Assembly (NCBI GenBank): GCA_050251735.1
Contig: JBFWMF010000011.1
Coordinates: 1 to 64,000 of the forward strand
DNA length: 64,000 nt
Source: Desulfitobacterium sp050251735
Lineage (GTDB): Bacteria; Bacillota; Desulfitobacteriia; Desulfitobacteriales; Desulfitobacteriaceae
Reading direction: 5' to 3'
Program-made: the position numbers and the translations under genes
In this document: positions 8,133 to 17,634 of the stretch, piece after piece
Layout of the letters: each line of letters starts with the position of its first letter
Numbering within the stretch: position 1 is the first letter of the stretch
Notes under the pieces: model-generated
What the model saw: the letters and a program-made list of their open reading frames with translations, nothing else
The model's database searches: none
Told to the model about the DNA's origin: nothing

Positions 8133-8196
8133 AGCATTAGAAAGAAAATCAGACAAGTATGGTGGAAAATTAAGGTCATAAAGAGGAGGTAAAACA

Positions 8197-10215
8197 ATGC
8201 CAAGATATCGGGATTTGACACACACCTCACGGCCTTCGAATGCGCCTCGTGTGGTGGAACCCAAAAACCCATTGCGCACATCCGACCCAGGCACTATAGA
8301 AATGTATAAAGTTGCGCAAGAGAACAACCTTGAGACCGTTTTTGAACGCTTTGTAGCCCAACAACCCCAATGTGGTTTTGGCTATAAAGGAATCTGCTGT
8401 CGCATTTGTTTAGCTGGACCCTGCCGTGTCAAGGCAGAAGAAGGACCCGCTAGTAGAGGTATCTGTGGAGCTACTGCGTATACCATTGTCTCCAGAAATC
8501 TTGTTCGAATGATTGCGGGGGGAGCAGCATCTCATTCGGAACATGCCAGACACGTACTCCATACTGTTTACGAACTTACTGAAGGAAAGGCAAAAGACTA
8601 TGAAATTAAATCACCGGCCAAACTTCATAAACTAGCAGAAAAACTCGGTATCGAAACGCTAAACAGAGAAGATATGGATATTCTTGCTGATGTAGCAGAA
8701 TTGGCTTATGAAGATTTTGGCAGGTTTAAGGATAAACCAGCAGCTTTTCTAGATTCATTCTTAGTAGAGCAACGCCGTAACAAATTTAAGCATACAAATA
8801 TTATGCCTCGTTCCATTGATGGCACGGTGACTGAACTTATGGCTCAAACAGCCCAAGGGGTGGATGCTGACCCTGTTAATATAATTTTCGGGGGATTGAA
8901 AGGTGCTTTGTCGGATTTGGTGGGAGAATATATTGGCACCAATCTGAGTGACGTATTGTTTGGCATTCCTGAACCCATTGTTTCGGAAGCTAACCTTGGG
9001 GTTATCCAAAAATCAATGGTTAATATTGCTGTGCATGGTCATAATCCAGTCCTTTCGGAAATGGTGGTCGCTGCTGCACGCGAATTAAAGGCTGAGGCCC
9101 AAAAAGTAGGTGCAGAAGGGGTTAACATCGTCGGGATCTGCTGTACCGGTAATGAACTTCTCATGCGCGAAGGCGTATATTTAGCTACATCCTCTGCCTC
9201 TCAAGAAATGGCCATTTTGACTGGGGTACTCGATGCCATGGTAGTTGATATCCAATGTATTTACCCGTCATTACAGAACCTTGCAGAATGCTATCACACC
9301 AAGATAATTACCACAGAAGCTATCATGAAGATTCCGAGCGCACAGCATTTGGCTTTTAACTCGGAAACAGCCATGGAAGATGCTAAGACACTGGTCAGAA
9401 CTGCCATTGAAGCCTATAAATATAGGGATCCGAAGAAAATTACTCTTTCCGGCGTGCGCAATAGCCTAGTCGCAGGATTTAGCATTGAAGCACTAACAGA
9501 TATTTTCTCTAAGATCAATCCAGAACGGCCTTTCTCTGTCCTCACTGACGCTATCTTAAGTGGGCAGATTAAGGGTGTTGTCCAAATGGCAGGATGCAAT
9601 AACTTGAAACGCCAACAGGATGAATCTCATGTGAGCATTCTTAAAGAACTGGTGAAGAACGATGTCTTAGTTGTGGCCACAGGTTGTTCGGCAGGTGCAT
9701 TTGCCAAGATGGGCTTAATGAATTCTGAGGCTGTGGAACAATACGCCGGCGCAGGTCTTAAGAGCTTTATTAAACAGCTTGAAGATGCTAATCCTCAGTT
9801 AACAACCGGATTACCGCTAGTTTTCCATCTGGGGTCTTGTGTGGATAATAGCCGTGGTATGGACTTGTTACAAGCGATGGCCAAGGAATTGAAAGTGGAT
9901 ACCCCTAAAGTGCCTTTCGCAGCTTCGGCACCTGAGGCTATGCATGAGAAAGCTGTAGCCATTGGAGCTTACTGTGTCACCATGGGTATTCCCACACATG
10001 TCGGAACTCTGCCCTACCTAGAGGGAAGTGATCTCATCTACGGAATTACAACACAAATTGCCCATGACGTTTTTGGTGGTAACTTTATCTTTGAAGTGGA
10101 TGAGAAAATTGCTGCCCAAAAAATACTAAATGCCCTTGAATACAGAAGCTGGAAACTTAGAATTCATAAACAAACGGCTGAGAAATATAATACAGCTATC
10201 GCCCAAGGGTGGTAA
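8197..10215 (+). CDS. acsA: Carbon monoxide dehydrogenase catalytic subunit
   Basis: Ni-Fe-S CODH (CooS/AcsA) that interconverts CO2 and CO; in this operon CO is passed through a tunnel to AcsB. At 672 residues it has the normal length. Cys59, Cys67, Cys68, Cys71, Cys76 and Cys90 supply the B- and D-cluster ligands (GICCRICLAGPCRVK region). C-cluster signatures follow: HGHNPVLSEM, GICCTGNELLMR, MAGCNNLKRQQDES, ATGCSAGAFAKMG and HLGSCVDNSRG. ATG at 8197 follows a GAGGAGG site. It precedes acsB by 18 nt, which argues for the bifunctional CODH/ACS complex rather than a lone CO-oxidising CooS. Confidence 0.97.
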   Translation: MPRYRDLTHTSRPSNAPRVVEPKNPLRTSDPGTIEMYKVAQENNLETVFERFVAQQPQCGFGYKGICCRICLAGPCRVKAEEGPASRGICGATAYTIVSRNLVRMIAGGAASHSEHARHVLHTVYELTEGKAKDYEIKSPAKLHKLAEKLGIETLNREDMDILADVAELAYEDFGRFKDKPAAFLDSFLVEQRRNKFKHTNIMPRSIDGTVTELMAQTAQGVDADPVNIIFGGLKGALSDLVGEYIGTNLSDVLFGIPEPIVSEANLGVIQKSMVNIAVHGHNPVLSEMVVAAARELKAEAQKVGAEGVNIVGICCTGNELLMREGVYLATSSASQEMAILTGVLDAMVVDIQCIYPSLQNLAECYHTKIITTEAIMKIPSAQHLAFNSETAMEDAKTLVRTAIEAYKYRDPKKITLSGVRNSLVAGFSIEALTDIFSKINPERPFSVLTDAILSGQIKGVVQMAGCNNLKRQQDESHVSILKELVKNDVLVVATGCSAGAFAKMGLMNSEAVEQYAGAGLKSFIKQLEDANPQLTTGLPLVFHLGSCVDNSRGMDLLQAMAKELKVDTPKVPFAASAPEAMHEKAVAIGAYCVTMGIPTHVGTLPYLEGSDLIYGITTQIAHDVFGGNFIFEVDEKIAAQKILNALEYRSWKLRIHKQTAEKYNTAIAQGW

Positions 10216-10233
10216 GGAAAGGAGGAAGTATCT

Positions 10234-12414
10234 ATGTCCATGGAGCAAATTTATGCTGATGCAATTAAAGATCCCGCCAAAGAACCTAAAAAAATACTTC
10301 GCAAGGCCTATGATGGAACCATTACGGCTATGAGTTATGCCGAGATTCTTTTGAACCGTGCCATGAAGGATTATGGCCCAAATCAAACGGTAGGCTATCC
10401 GGACACTGCATACCACCTTCCTGTTATTACCTGTCTCTCCGGAGAAAAGGTAACCACATTGGGTGAACTGGTACCGATACTCAATCGCATGCGGAATCAG
10501 GTTAAACCTGAGTTAACCTTTGCCAACGCACGCCTTTGGGGTGAATCCGTTCTGTATGCTGCAGAGATTATTGAAGTGATTCATTATCTATGCAATGACG
10601 AACCGAAGGTGGAACCTTGGACAGGTTTTCTAGGCGATCCTATTGTACGGAAACATGGAATTAAGATGGTCGACTGGACCATCCCTGGTGAAGCTGTTAT
10701 CCTAGGCCGCGCTAAGGATTCAAAATCTGCCAAGAAGATTGTTGATAACTTGATGGGAAAAGGCTTCATGATTTTCCTCTGTGATGAAATCATCGAGCAG
10801 CTTCTTGAAGAAAACGCCAAAATTGGCGTGGATTATATTGCCTTTCCCTTAGGAAACTTTACCCAAGTAATTCATGCCGTGAATTATGCTTTCCGGGCAG
10901 GTTTGGCCTTTGGAGGAATCCCTGCCGGACAAAGAGAAGAGCATCGAGACTACCAACGCCGTCGTGTTCGCGCTTTTGTTCTTCAGTTAGGCGAATTAGA
11001 CGATGTAAAAGTGGCTGCATCGATGGGGGCCATTTTCATGGGCTTCCCAACTATAACGGATCAAGTATTAGATGAAGACATGCAGATCCCTGATTGGTAT
11101 ATCTCCGAGCCGGATTATGAAAAGATTGTTCCTCTTGCTTTAGAGGTGCGTGGGATTAAGTTAACTAATATCGATGTCCCCATACCGGTTAACTTCGGAC
11201 CAGCCTTTGAAGGAGAGACCATCCGCAAAGGCGATACTTACGTCGAGTTCGGTGGAGGTAGAACAACCGCCTTCGAATTAGTCTCGATGGTTGGTGCGGA
11301 TGAAGTAGTCGATGGTAAAGTTACAGTCATAGGACCAGAGATTGATACTATTCCTGAAGGTTCTAAACTGCCTTTGGGCATTAAGGTAGATATTTACGGC
11401 CGGAAGATGCAGGAGGATTTCGAGGGAGTTCTCGAGCGTCGTATCCATTACTTTACCAACTATGGTGAAGGAATCTGGCATGTGGCCCAACGGGATTTAT
11501 GCTGGGTGCGGATTTCTAAGGATGCTCGGGCAAAAGGCTTCTTAATGAAACATATAGGAGAATTGCTCCTTGCCAAATTCAAACAAGAATTCCCGGCGAT
11601 TGTCGACCGAGTACAGATTACTATTTTCACAGATCAACAGGCTGTCGAAGAGAATATCGTCAAGGCCAGAGAGCGTTATCGTGCCCGTGATGCACGTTTG
11701 AAGAGTTTAACTGATGAGAATGTTGAAGAATTTTATTCCTGCCTTCTTTGTCAATCCTTTGCTCCTAACCATGTCTGCATCGTTACACCCGAACGTGTAG
11801 GACTTTGCGGAGCTGTGAGCTGGCTGGATGCCAAAGCAGCTTTTGAAATCACGCCGACCGGTCCTAACCAACCAATACCTAAAGGCCCAGCCATTGATGA
11901 ATTCAGAGGGATGTGGCAAAGTGTTAATGACTATTTGCGGCCTTCGTCGAATAACACTCTTGATGAGGTCAACCTTTACACCTTGATGGATCGTCCCATG
12001 ACTTCTTGCGGTTGTTTTGAAGCTATTATGGCTATTGTCCCAGAGGCCAATGGTTTGATGATCACCACCCGTGAACATAGTGGAATGACACCTTGTGGTA
12101 TGACCTTCTCGACACTGGCCGGTACTGTCGGTGGTGGTTTGCAGACTCCCGGTTTCATGGGAATCGGGCGCACCTATCTCACCAGTAAGAAGTTCATTCC
12201 TGCTGATGGCGGAATCGCTAGAATTGTTTGGATGCCGAAAGAACTCAAGGAATTTTTGCGTGAAGATTTTGTAGCTCGTTGTCTTGAAGAAGGCTTAGGT
12301 GAAGAGTTTATTGATCAAATCGCTGATGAATCTGTCGGTACAACGGTAGAAGAGATTATTCCTTTCCTTGAAGAGAACGGACATCCCTGCTTTAATCTAG
12401 ATCCATTAATGTAG
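10234..12414 (+). CDS. acsB: Acetyl-CoA synthase (CODH/ACS alpha subunit)
   Basis: Joins CO, a methyl group from the corrinoid protein and CoA into acetyl-CoA. The 726 residues include the N-terminal CODH-contact domain, as in acetogens and unlike the short archaeal form. All six Cys expected for the A-cluster are present: 503, 506, 515 and 525 for the cubane and proximal metal, and 592 and 594 in the SCGCF motif for the distal nickel. The spacing equals that of the Moorella enzyme. A GGAGG site precedes ATG 10234. An 11-bp hairpin follows the gene before acsC. Confidence 0.98.
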   Translation: MSMEQIYADAIKDPAKEPKKILRKAYDGTITAMSYAEILLNRAMKDYGPNQTVGYPDTAYHLPVITCLSGEKVTTLGELVPILNRMRNQVKPELTFANARLWGESVLYAAEIIEVIHYLCNDEPKVEPWTGFLGDPIVRKHGIKMVDWTIPGEAVILGRAKDSKSAKKIVDNLMGKGFMIFLCDEIIEQLLEENAKIGVDYIAFPLGNFTQVIHAVNYAFRAGLAFGGIPAGQREEHRDYQRRRVRAFVLQLGELDDVKVAASMGAIFMGFPTITDQVLDEDMQIPDWYISEPDYEKIVPLALEVRGIKLTNIDVPIPVNFGPAFEGETIRKGDTYVEFGGGRTTAFELVSMVGADEVVDGKVTVIGPEIDTIPEGSKLPLGIKVDIYGRKMQEDFEGVLERRIHYFTNYGEGIWHVAQRDLCWVRISKDARAKGFLMKHIGELLLAKFKQEFPAIVDRVQITIFTDQQAVEENIVKARERYRARDARLKSLTDENVEEFYSCLLCQSFAPNHVCIVTPERVGLCGAVSWLDAKAAFEITPTGPNQPIPKGPAIDEFRGMWQSVNDYLRPSSNNTLDEVNLYTLMDRPMTSCGCFEAIMAIVPEANGLMITTREHSGMTPCGMTFSTLAGTVGGGLQTPGFMGIGRTYLTSKKFIPADGGIARIVWMPKELKEFLREDFVARCLEEGLGEEFIDQIADESVGTTVEEIIPFLEENGHPCFNLDPLM

Positions 12415-12430
12415 TTTTGATTACTGATGC

Positions 12431-12457
12431 GGAGACAGAGCAAGCGGCTCTGTCTCC
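12431..12457 (+). other. Intercistronic hairpin between acsB and acsC
   Basis: A perfect 11-bp stem, GGAGACAGAGC (12431-12441) with GCTCTGTCTCC (12447-12457), surrounds a 5-nt loop. It is not followed by a T-tract, so it is more likely an mRNA-stabilising or processing structure than a full terminator. It could set the ratio of the CODH/ACS subunits to the corrinoid protein. Confidence 0.75.
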
Positions 12458-12486
12458 AGATAAAATATTGGAAAGGGGTTAATGTT

Positions 12487-13809
12487 ATGGCCTTAACCGG
12501 TTTAGAAATTTATAAACAACTCCCCAAAAAGAACTGTGGCGAATGCGGTACGCCAACTTGTCTCGCTTTCGCGATGGCATTGGCTTCCGGTAAAGGATCA
12601 CTTGACGCTTGTCCTTACGTGACTGATGAAGCTCGTGAGAATTTAGATTCTGCTTCTGCACCTCCGATAAAAGCAATAAAATTCGGTAATGGTTCTATAC
12701 TTGGCGATGAAACGGTTCTGTTCCGCCATGATAAGACTTTCTATCATCCAACAACACTTCTTATTGAGATTTCTGATGCCCTATCTGATGAGGAAATCCA
12801 ATCTAAACTTGATGAAATCAATGGTTTGGAGTTTGATCGGGTGGGTCTCCATTACTCCATCGATGGAGTGGCTATCTTGGAAGCATCGGGGGATCCGGAT
12901 CGCTTTGCCAAGGTGGTTGCTAAAGTTGCCGCTGGAACAGAGCGCTCACTACTCCTATTAAGTGAGAATGTAGACGCTTTGAAAGCTGCTTTACCTAGTG
13001 TAGCAGCTCGTAAACCCTTGATTGGATCAGCTACGGAAGCTAACTACGAGTCCGTCGTTAATCTTGCCAAGGAGCATAGTGTGCCTGTCATTATTAAGGC
13101 CGAAGGAATGGAAGCCTTAAACACATTAGTAGAAAATGCACAAAAACTTGGCTATAAGGAGTTTGTTTTGGATCCCGGGTCGCGGAACCCGAGTCAAACC
13201 CTTGCCAATCTTACTCATTTACGTCGCTTAGCTATTAAAAAGAAATACCGCCCCTTTGGCTATCCCGTGATTGCCTTCACCGCAAAAGCTGAACCTTTGG
13301 CTGAGATAGCTGAAGCCTCGGTTTATGTGTCCAAGTACGCCAGTGCCGTCGTATTAAAAGCCTCTGCCAAGGCTCATATCCTACCCCTAATGGCTTTACG
13401 TCAGAATCTATATACAGATCCACAAAAACCAATCCAAGTGGAACCTATCTTACACACTGTAGGCGACGTCAATGAAAACTCTCCTGTTTATGTTACAACC
13501 AACTTCTCCTTAACTTATTACAGTGTAGAAGGTGAAGTCGAAGCTAGTAAAATACCTAGCTATATTCTCCCCATCGATACCGATGGTACTTCCGTCCTAA
13601 CAGCTTATGCGGCAGGTAAATATGAACCGGAAAAGATTGCCGATGCTCTGGCCAAGAGTGGAGTTGCTGAGAAAGTAAATCATCGCAACCTAATCATTCC
13701 CGGTTATGTAGCTGTCATCTCCGGAAAGCTTCAAGAAGTATCCGGTTGGAAAGTCATTGTTGGACCACGGGATTCCAGTGGTATCATTTCCTTTACCCGA
13801 GCTATGTAA
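12487..13809 (+). CDS. acsC: Corrinoid iron-sulfur protein, large subunit
   Basis: Gamma subunit of the CFeSP that carries the methyl group between methyl-THF and AcsB. Cys17, Cys20, Cys25 and Cys42 near the N-terminus bind the 4Fe-4S cluster; a TIM-barrel middle and a C-terminal cobamide-binding domain follow (VIVGPRDSSG near the end). The frame is open from 12427, but ATG at 12487 has the GGAAAGGGG site and begins MALTGLEIYKQLP as in the family, giving 440 residues. Its partner acsD is three genes downstream. Confidence 0.97.
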   Translation: MALTGLEIYKQLPKKNCGECGTPTCLAFAMALASGKGSLDACPYVTDEARENLDSASAPPIKAIKFGNGSILGDETVLFRHDKTFYHPTTLLIEISDALSDEEIQSKLDEINGLEFDRVGLHYSIDGVAILEASGDPDRFAKVVAKVAAGTERSLLLLSENVDALKAALPSVAARKPLIGSATEANYESVVNLAKEHSVPVIIKAEGMEALNTLVENAQKLGYKEFVLDPGSRNPSQTLANLTHLRRLAIKKKYRPFGYPVIAFTAKAEPLAEIAEASVYVSKYASAVVLKASAKAHILPLMALRQNLYTDPQKPIQVEPILHTVGDVNENSPVYVTTNFSLTYYSVEGEVEASKIPSYILPIDTDGTSVLTAYAAGKYEPEKIADALAKSGVAEKVNHRNLIIPGYVAVISGKLQEVSGWKVIVGPRDSSGIISFTRAM

Positions 13810-13841
13810 GATATTACAGCAGAGGGGGGAGGAGAGACATC

Positions 13842-15758
13842 ATGAAATACCAAGTAAAATTCTTACCAGATGATATATTAGTTGAGGTGGAAAAGGGAAC
13901 CTCCCTGCTCAAGACTGCTTCTCAAGCGGGAATCTATATTAAATCCAGTTGTGGCGGTGACGGAGCCTGTGGTTCTTGTAAGGTCATCGTGCTTTCGGGA
14001 GAAGTAAAATGCGAACGGACTGGAAATCTCTCGCCAGATCAACTAAGTCGTGGGGTGCGCTTAAGCTGTCACACCTTTGTTGAAGGGGATCTTACCGTTG
14101 AAGTCCCTCCGGAATCGCGTCTGCAAGCTCACCAAGTCCTCCTGGAGGATGTCAATAATTCATCCTTAGTCCAGGAAACTGAGAAGGATCTGATCGCCTT
14201 ATATGGCTTTCAACCTTTAGCTTGCAAAGTCAATATTCAATGTACCGAACCTACCCTTACGGATAATGCCAGCGACTGGGCACGTTTGTCCCTGGAGTTA
14301 AAGCGAGCTCTGCCAGTCGACAAGCCTTTGGGTATATCACTCTCGGTCTTGCAGACCCTGCCCGAGGTATTGCGTCGAGCACACTGGGATCTGTCCGTTA
14401 CTTTAACAGATTTGGAGTCGGGTTATACGGTTCTGTGGGTTGAACCAGCAAATACTCGGCCGGCCTACGGTATTGCTATTGATATTGGCACGACGACTGT
14501 TGTTGTCTATTTAGTCGATCTGGTCACTGGCAAAATCGTGGATAAGCAAGGATCCTATAATAAGCAAGCACAATATGGTGATGATGTTATCTCGCGCATA
14601 GTCTATGCAGTGGACGCTCCCGAAAATCTGAAAGAAATCCAAAATGCCGTTGTGGGTACCCTCAATATATTAATTGACGACATTCTTAAGCGGCAAGACC
14701 TTCAGCCTCAGGATATTGCAGCGGCCATGGTAGCGGGTAACACAACCATGTCACAGCTCTTCTTAGGTATTGATCCACGGTATATTCGCCTAGAGCCCTA
14801 TATTCCCACCATGAATGCCATACCAGCAGCACAAGCAAGGGAGATAGGACTAAGACTTCATCCTGAGGCTCTGGTTCATAGCTTTCCTTCCGTAGCTAGC
14901 TATGTTGGGGGGGATATTGTTTCCGGTACCTTAGCCACTGATTTGGCGAACTCAGAAGAGATCATCTTATTTATCGATATCGGAACCAATGGAGAAATTG
15001 TCCTTGGCAACCATGATTGGCTTGTTTCTTGTGCATGTTCGGCAGGACCTTGTTTTGAAGGGGGAGGAATCCTCTTTGGCATGAGAGCTATGCCCGGCGC
15101 AATCGAACGAGTAGACATTGATTCTGAATCACTTGAGGTGAAATTAAGAGTTATTGGCAAGATCCCCCCGATCGGCATCTGCGGTTCTGGATTAGTTGAT
15201 TGTTTAGCTAAACTGCGCAAGGCAGGAATCATTGACCGGGCTGGCAATTTTCAACTGGAGCATCCTACACAATCGCGGCGGATTCGTTCCACAGCCGACG
15301 ATAAGGAGTTTGTCTTGGCTTGGGCTCACCAAGCGGGGGGCGACAAGGATGTTGTCATTACCGAAAATGATGTTAAAAATCTTATTCGAGCCAAAGGAGC
15401 GATATATGCAGGAATTCGTTCTTTGATGCAAGCGGTAGCAATTGAAATCGATATGATCGACAAAATTGTTATTGGGGGCGGATTCGGCAACTATCTGAAC
15501 ATCCACGATTCGGTGGAAATCGGTCTGCTTCCTGATCTACCTCAAGAAAAATTTGAGTTTATTGGTAATTCATCAGTGAAAGGGGCACGTCTGGCCCTGC
15601 TTTCACAAAGAGCATGGAATGAGGCCTTAGAACTTGCTCGCAAGATGACCTACATCGAGCTTTCGGTGGGAACTACGTTTATGGATGAGTTCGTCTCTGC
15701 TTTATTCCTGCCCCACACCGATCTATCCTTATTTCCATCCGTTGAAGGAAAAGTTTAA
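13842..15758 (+). CDS. acsV: Reductive activator of the corrinoid protein (AcsV/RACo type)
   Basis: ATP-dependent metallo-ATPase that re-reduces Co(II) corrinoid to the active Co(I) state. An N-terminal plant-type 2Fe-2S ferredoxin domain has Cys37, Cys43, Cys46 and Cys76. A linker region precedes an ASKHA-type ATPase domain from about residue 206, with IAIDIGTTTVVVYLVDL, then FIDIGTNGEIVL and GGGFGNYLNI. The 638-residue length fits RACo. The frame starts earlier inside acsC, but ATG 13842 has the AGGGGGGAGGAGAG site 33 nt after acsC. Its position between acsC and acsD matches its job. Confidence 0.95.
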   Translation: MKYQVKFLPDDILVEVEKGTSLLKTASQAGIYIKSSCGGDGACGSCKVIVLSGEVKCERTGNLSPDQLSRGVRLSCHTFVEGDLTVEVPPESRLQAHQVLLEDVNNSSLVQETEKDLIALYGFQPLACKVNIQCTEPTLTDNASDWARLSLELKRALPVDKPLGISLSVLQTLPEVLRRAHWDLSVTLTDLESGYTVLWVEPANTRPAYGIAIDIGTTTVVVYLVDLVTGKIVDKQGSYNKQAQYGDDVISRIVYAVDAPENLKEIQNAVVGTLNILIDDILKRQDLQPQDIAAAMVAGNTTMSQLFLGIDPRYIRLEPYIPTMNAIPAAQAREIGLRLHPEALVHSFPSVASYVGGDIVSGTLATDLANSEEIILFIDIGTNGEIVLGNHDWLVSCACSAGPCFEGGGILFGMRAMPGAIERVDIDSESLEVKLRVIGKIPPIGICGSGLVDCLAKLRKAGIIDRAGNFQLEHPTQSRRIRSTADDKEFVLAWAHQAGGDKDVVITENDVKNLIRAKGAIYAGIRSLMQAVAIEIDMIDKIVIGGGFGNYLNIHDSVEIGLLPDLPQEKFEFIGNSSVKGARLALLSQRAWNEALELARKMTYIELSVGTTFMDEFVSALFLPHTDLSLFPSVEGKV

Positions 15759-15779
15759 AAAGCATTGGAGGGAAGAATC

Positions 15780-16535
15780 GTGACAAAATATGTTGCCGTC
15801 GCAGGAAAAGGCGGAGTAGGTAAAACAACCTTCACAGCACTTTTACTTCGACAAATGGTGAAAGAACTGCGGGGAAAAACAATTCTCGCTGTAGATGCAG
15901 ATCCCAATGCTAATTTGAATGAAGCTCTTGGTTTAGAAGTTACAGCAACTATTTCCGAGTTATTGGAGGATTCCAAGAACCCCAAGGCTATTCCCACTGG
16001 TATGCCTAAAGACGTATTCATCGAATACAAGCTACAACAAAGTCTCATTGAGTCCACAGATATCGATCTGCTGGTTATGGGGGGGCCACAAGGTCCTGGC
16101 TGCTATTGCTATCCTAATGACTTGCTGAGAAAATATCTTGAAACGCTGGGAAACAACTATGATTTTGTTATAGTTGACACTGAAGCAGGACTTGAGCATA
16201 TTAGTCGGAGAACGATTCCCCGAATCGATCTAATGTTCGTCATCAGCGATTCATCTGCGCGTGGAATCCGTTCAGCCGGACGAGTCAACGATCTGATTAA
16301 CGGATTGCGTTCGGCTGTGAATGAGGTATTTCTTGTGGTGACTAAAACCACTGAGGGAAGCTTGGATTCACTCCAAAAAGAAATTGACAAGACCGGACTT
16401 CGGTTAATTGGGGATATTCCCCTGGATTCCATGGTCGTTACCCACGATTTAGAGGGTAGTCCCCTCTATACTTTGCCGGACGATTCCCTTGCCGTGCAAT
16501 CCGTCCAAAAAATCTTACTCAAAACCCTAAAATAG
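15780..16535 (+). CDS. acsF: CooC-type maturation ATPase of the CODH/ACS cluster (AcsF-like)
   Basis: Second MinD-type ATPase of the operon, 251 residues. GKGGVGKTTFTALLLRQM forms the P-loop, AVDADPNANL the switch, and GCYCYPNDLL holds a Cys-x-Cys pair like that of CooC. Known relatives mature nickel sites of CODH or acetyl-CoA synthase. GTG at 15780 follows GGAGGG at a good distance; the upstream TTG at 15765 would overlap that site. The two CooC-like genes flank the catalytic genes, which suggests one serves the C-cluster and the other the A-cluster; this division is inference. Confidence 0.88.
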   Translation: MTKYVAVAGKGGVGKTTFTALLLRQMVKELRGKTILAVDADPNANLNEALGLEVTATISELLEDSKNPKAIPTGMPKDVFIEYKLQQSLIESTDIDLLVMGGPQGPGCYCYPNDLLRKYLETLGNNYDFVIVDTEAGLEHISRRTIPRIDLMFVISDSSARGIRSAGRVNDLINGLRSAVNEVFLVVTKTTEGSLDSLQKEIDKTGLRLIGDIPLDSMVVTHDLEGSPLYTLPDDSLAVQSVQKILLKTLK

Positions 16536-16558
16536 AACTAGAGAGGAGAGAGGTTCAT

Positions 16559-17524
16559 ATGGCCGTAGCTCTCATTAAAGAAAGATATCAAAATAAGGTT
16601 GGAGAAGTTATCCTCGGCGCAACCGCTGCTGAAGGGGGTACACGTACTTCTGTTATTAAAGTCGGCGGAGACGCAGCTTTACCTTTTCTTCATTTCGAAG
16701 GAAAGATTGAAAACCGAGCAGTTATTGCAATGGAAGTTACAGATATTCCTCCTGCATGGAACGATATCGTCAAAAGTCAATTCGGAGATGTCATCAATGA
16801 TCCTGTGGCTTGGGCAAAGAAATGTGTTGAAGAATACCAAGCCGATATGATCTACTTAAAACTTATCGGGGCTAATCCAGAAGGGGAAAATCGTAGTCCT
16901 GAAGAGTGTGCCAAAGTAGTAAAAGATGTTTTAGCGGCTGTGGGGGTTCCCCTCATCATCGTTGGTTGCGAAGATCCGGAAAAGGACAATGAAGTAATGG
17001 CTGCCATAGCCGAAGCTACTGCAGGAGAAAACCTTCTGATTGGTATTGCCGAGCAAGATAATTACAAGTCCATTGCGGCAGCAGCCATGGTGCATAAACA
17101 TAATGTTATTGCTCGTTCGCCACTGGATATTAATATTTGTAAACAGCTCAATATCTTGATCTCAGAAATGGGATTGCCTCTGAATCGTATTGTTATTGAC
17201 CCCATGATTGGTGGGTTAGGCTATGGAATCGAATATGCCTATTCCATTATGGAAAGAGCACGTCTGGGTGCCTTAGCTAATGATAAAATGCTCTCAATGC
17301 CTATGATATGTACTGTGGGCTATGAAGCCAATCGTGCTAAAGAAGCTAATGCTGCCGAAGACGAGTTCCCAGGTTGGGGTGATCTTAATGAGCGCGCGAT
17401 TCTTTGGGAGACCTTAACTGCTACAGCTCTTCTCCAAGTCGGTGCGAGCATTCTTTTAATGAGAAATCCTGCTGCGGTTAGACTCGTCCAGCAGAATATC
17501 AATGATCTGATGGAAGGCGCATAA
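16559..17524 (+). CDS. acsD: Corrinoid iron-sulfur protein, small subunit
   Basis: Delta subunit of the CFeSP, a TIM barrel that pairs with AcsC and helps present the cobamide. The protein has the usual length (321) and the N-terminal GEVILGATAAEGGTRTSVIKVGG-type pattern (residues about 16-38), followed by barrel strands such as PLIIVGCEDPEKD and IVIDPMIGGLGYG. ATG 16559 follows GAGAGGAGAGAGG. It is 23 nt after the AcsF-like gene and about 110 nt before acsE. Confidence 0.96.
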   Translation: MAVALIKERYQNKVGEVILGATAAEGGTRTSVIKVGGDAALPFLHFEGKIENRAVIAMEVTDIPPAWNDIVKSQFGDVINDPVAWAKKCVEEYQADMIYLKLIGANPEGENRSPEECAKVVKDVLAAVGVPLIIVGCEDPEKDNEVMAAIAEATAGENLLIGIAEQDNYKSIAAAAMVHKHNVIARSPLDINICKQLNILISEMGLPLNRIVIDPMIGGLGYGIEYAYSIMERARLGALANDKMLSMPMICTVGYEANRAKEANAAEDEFPGWGDLNERAILWETLTATALLQVGASILLMRNPAAVRLVQQNINDLMEGA

Positions 17525-17634
17525 CACGTAGACTTTAATGAAAACCCGGCTTCGCCGAGCTTTAAAAGAGCACGTGCAGTTGAGGCGAGGTCGTTGGTTG
17601 CCCTTAGGCTGTAAAAAGAAAGGACGTGGATCAA
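17525..17634 (+). other. Structured gap between acsD and acsE
   Basis: This 110-nt gap has local pairing: CGGC-TTC-GCCG as a short hairpin, GCACGTGC as a palindrome, and a longer possible stem between CTTCGCC and GGCGAGG (with one G-U pair). No T-tract follows. It may be a processing or stability element; the sequence alone does not decide. Confidence 0.35.
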
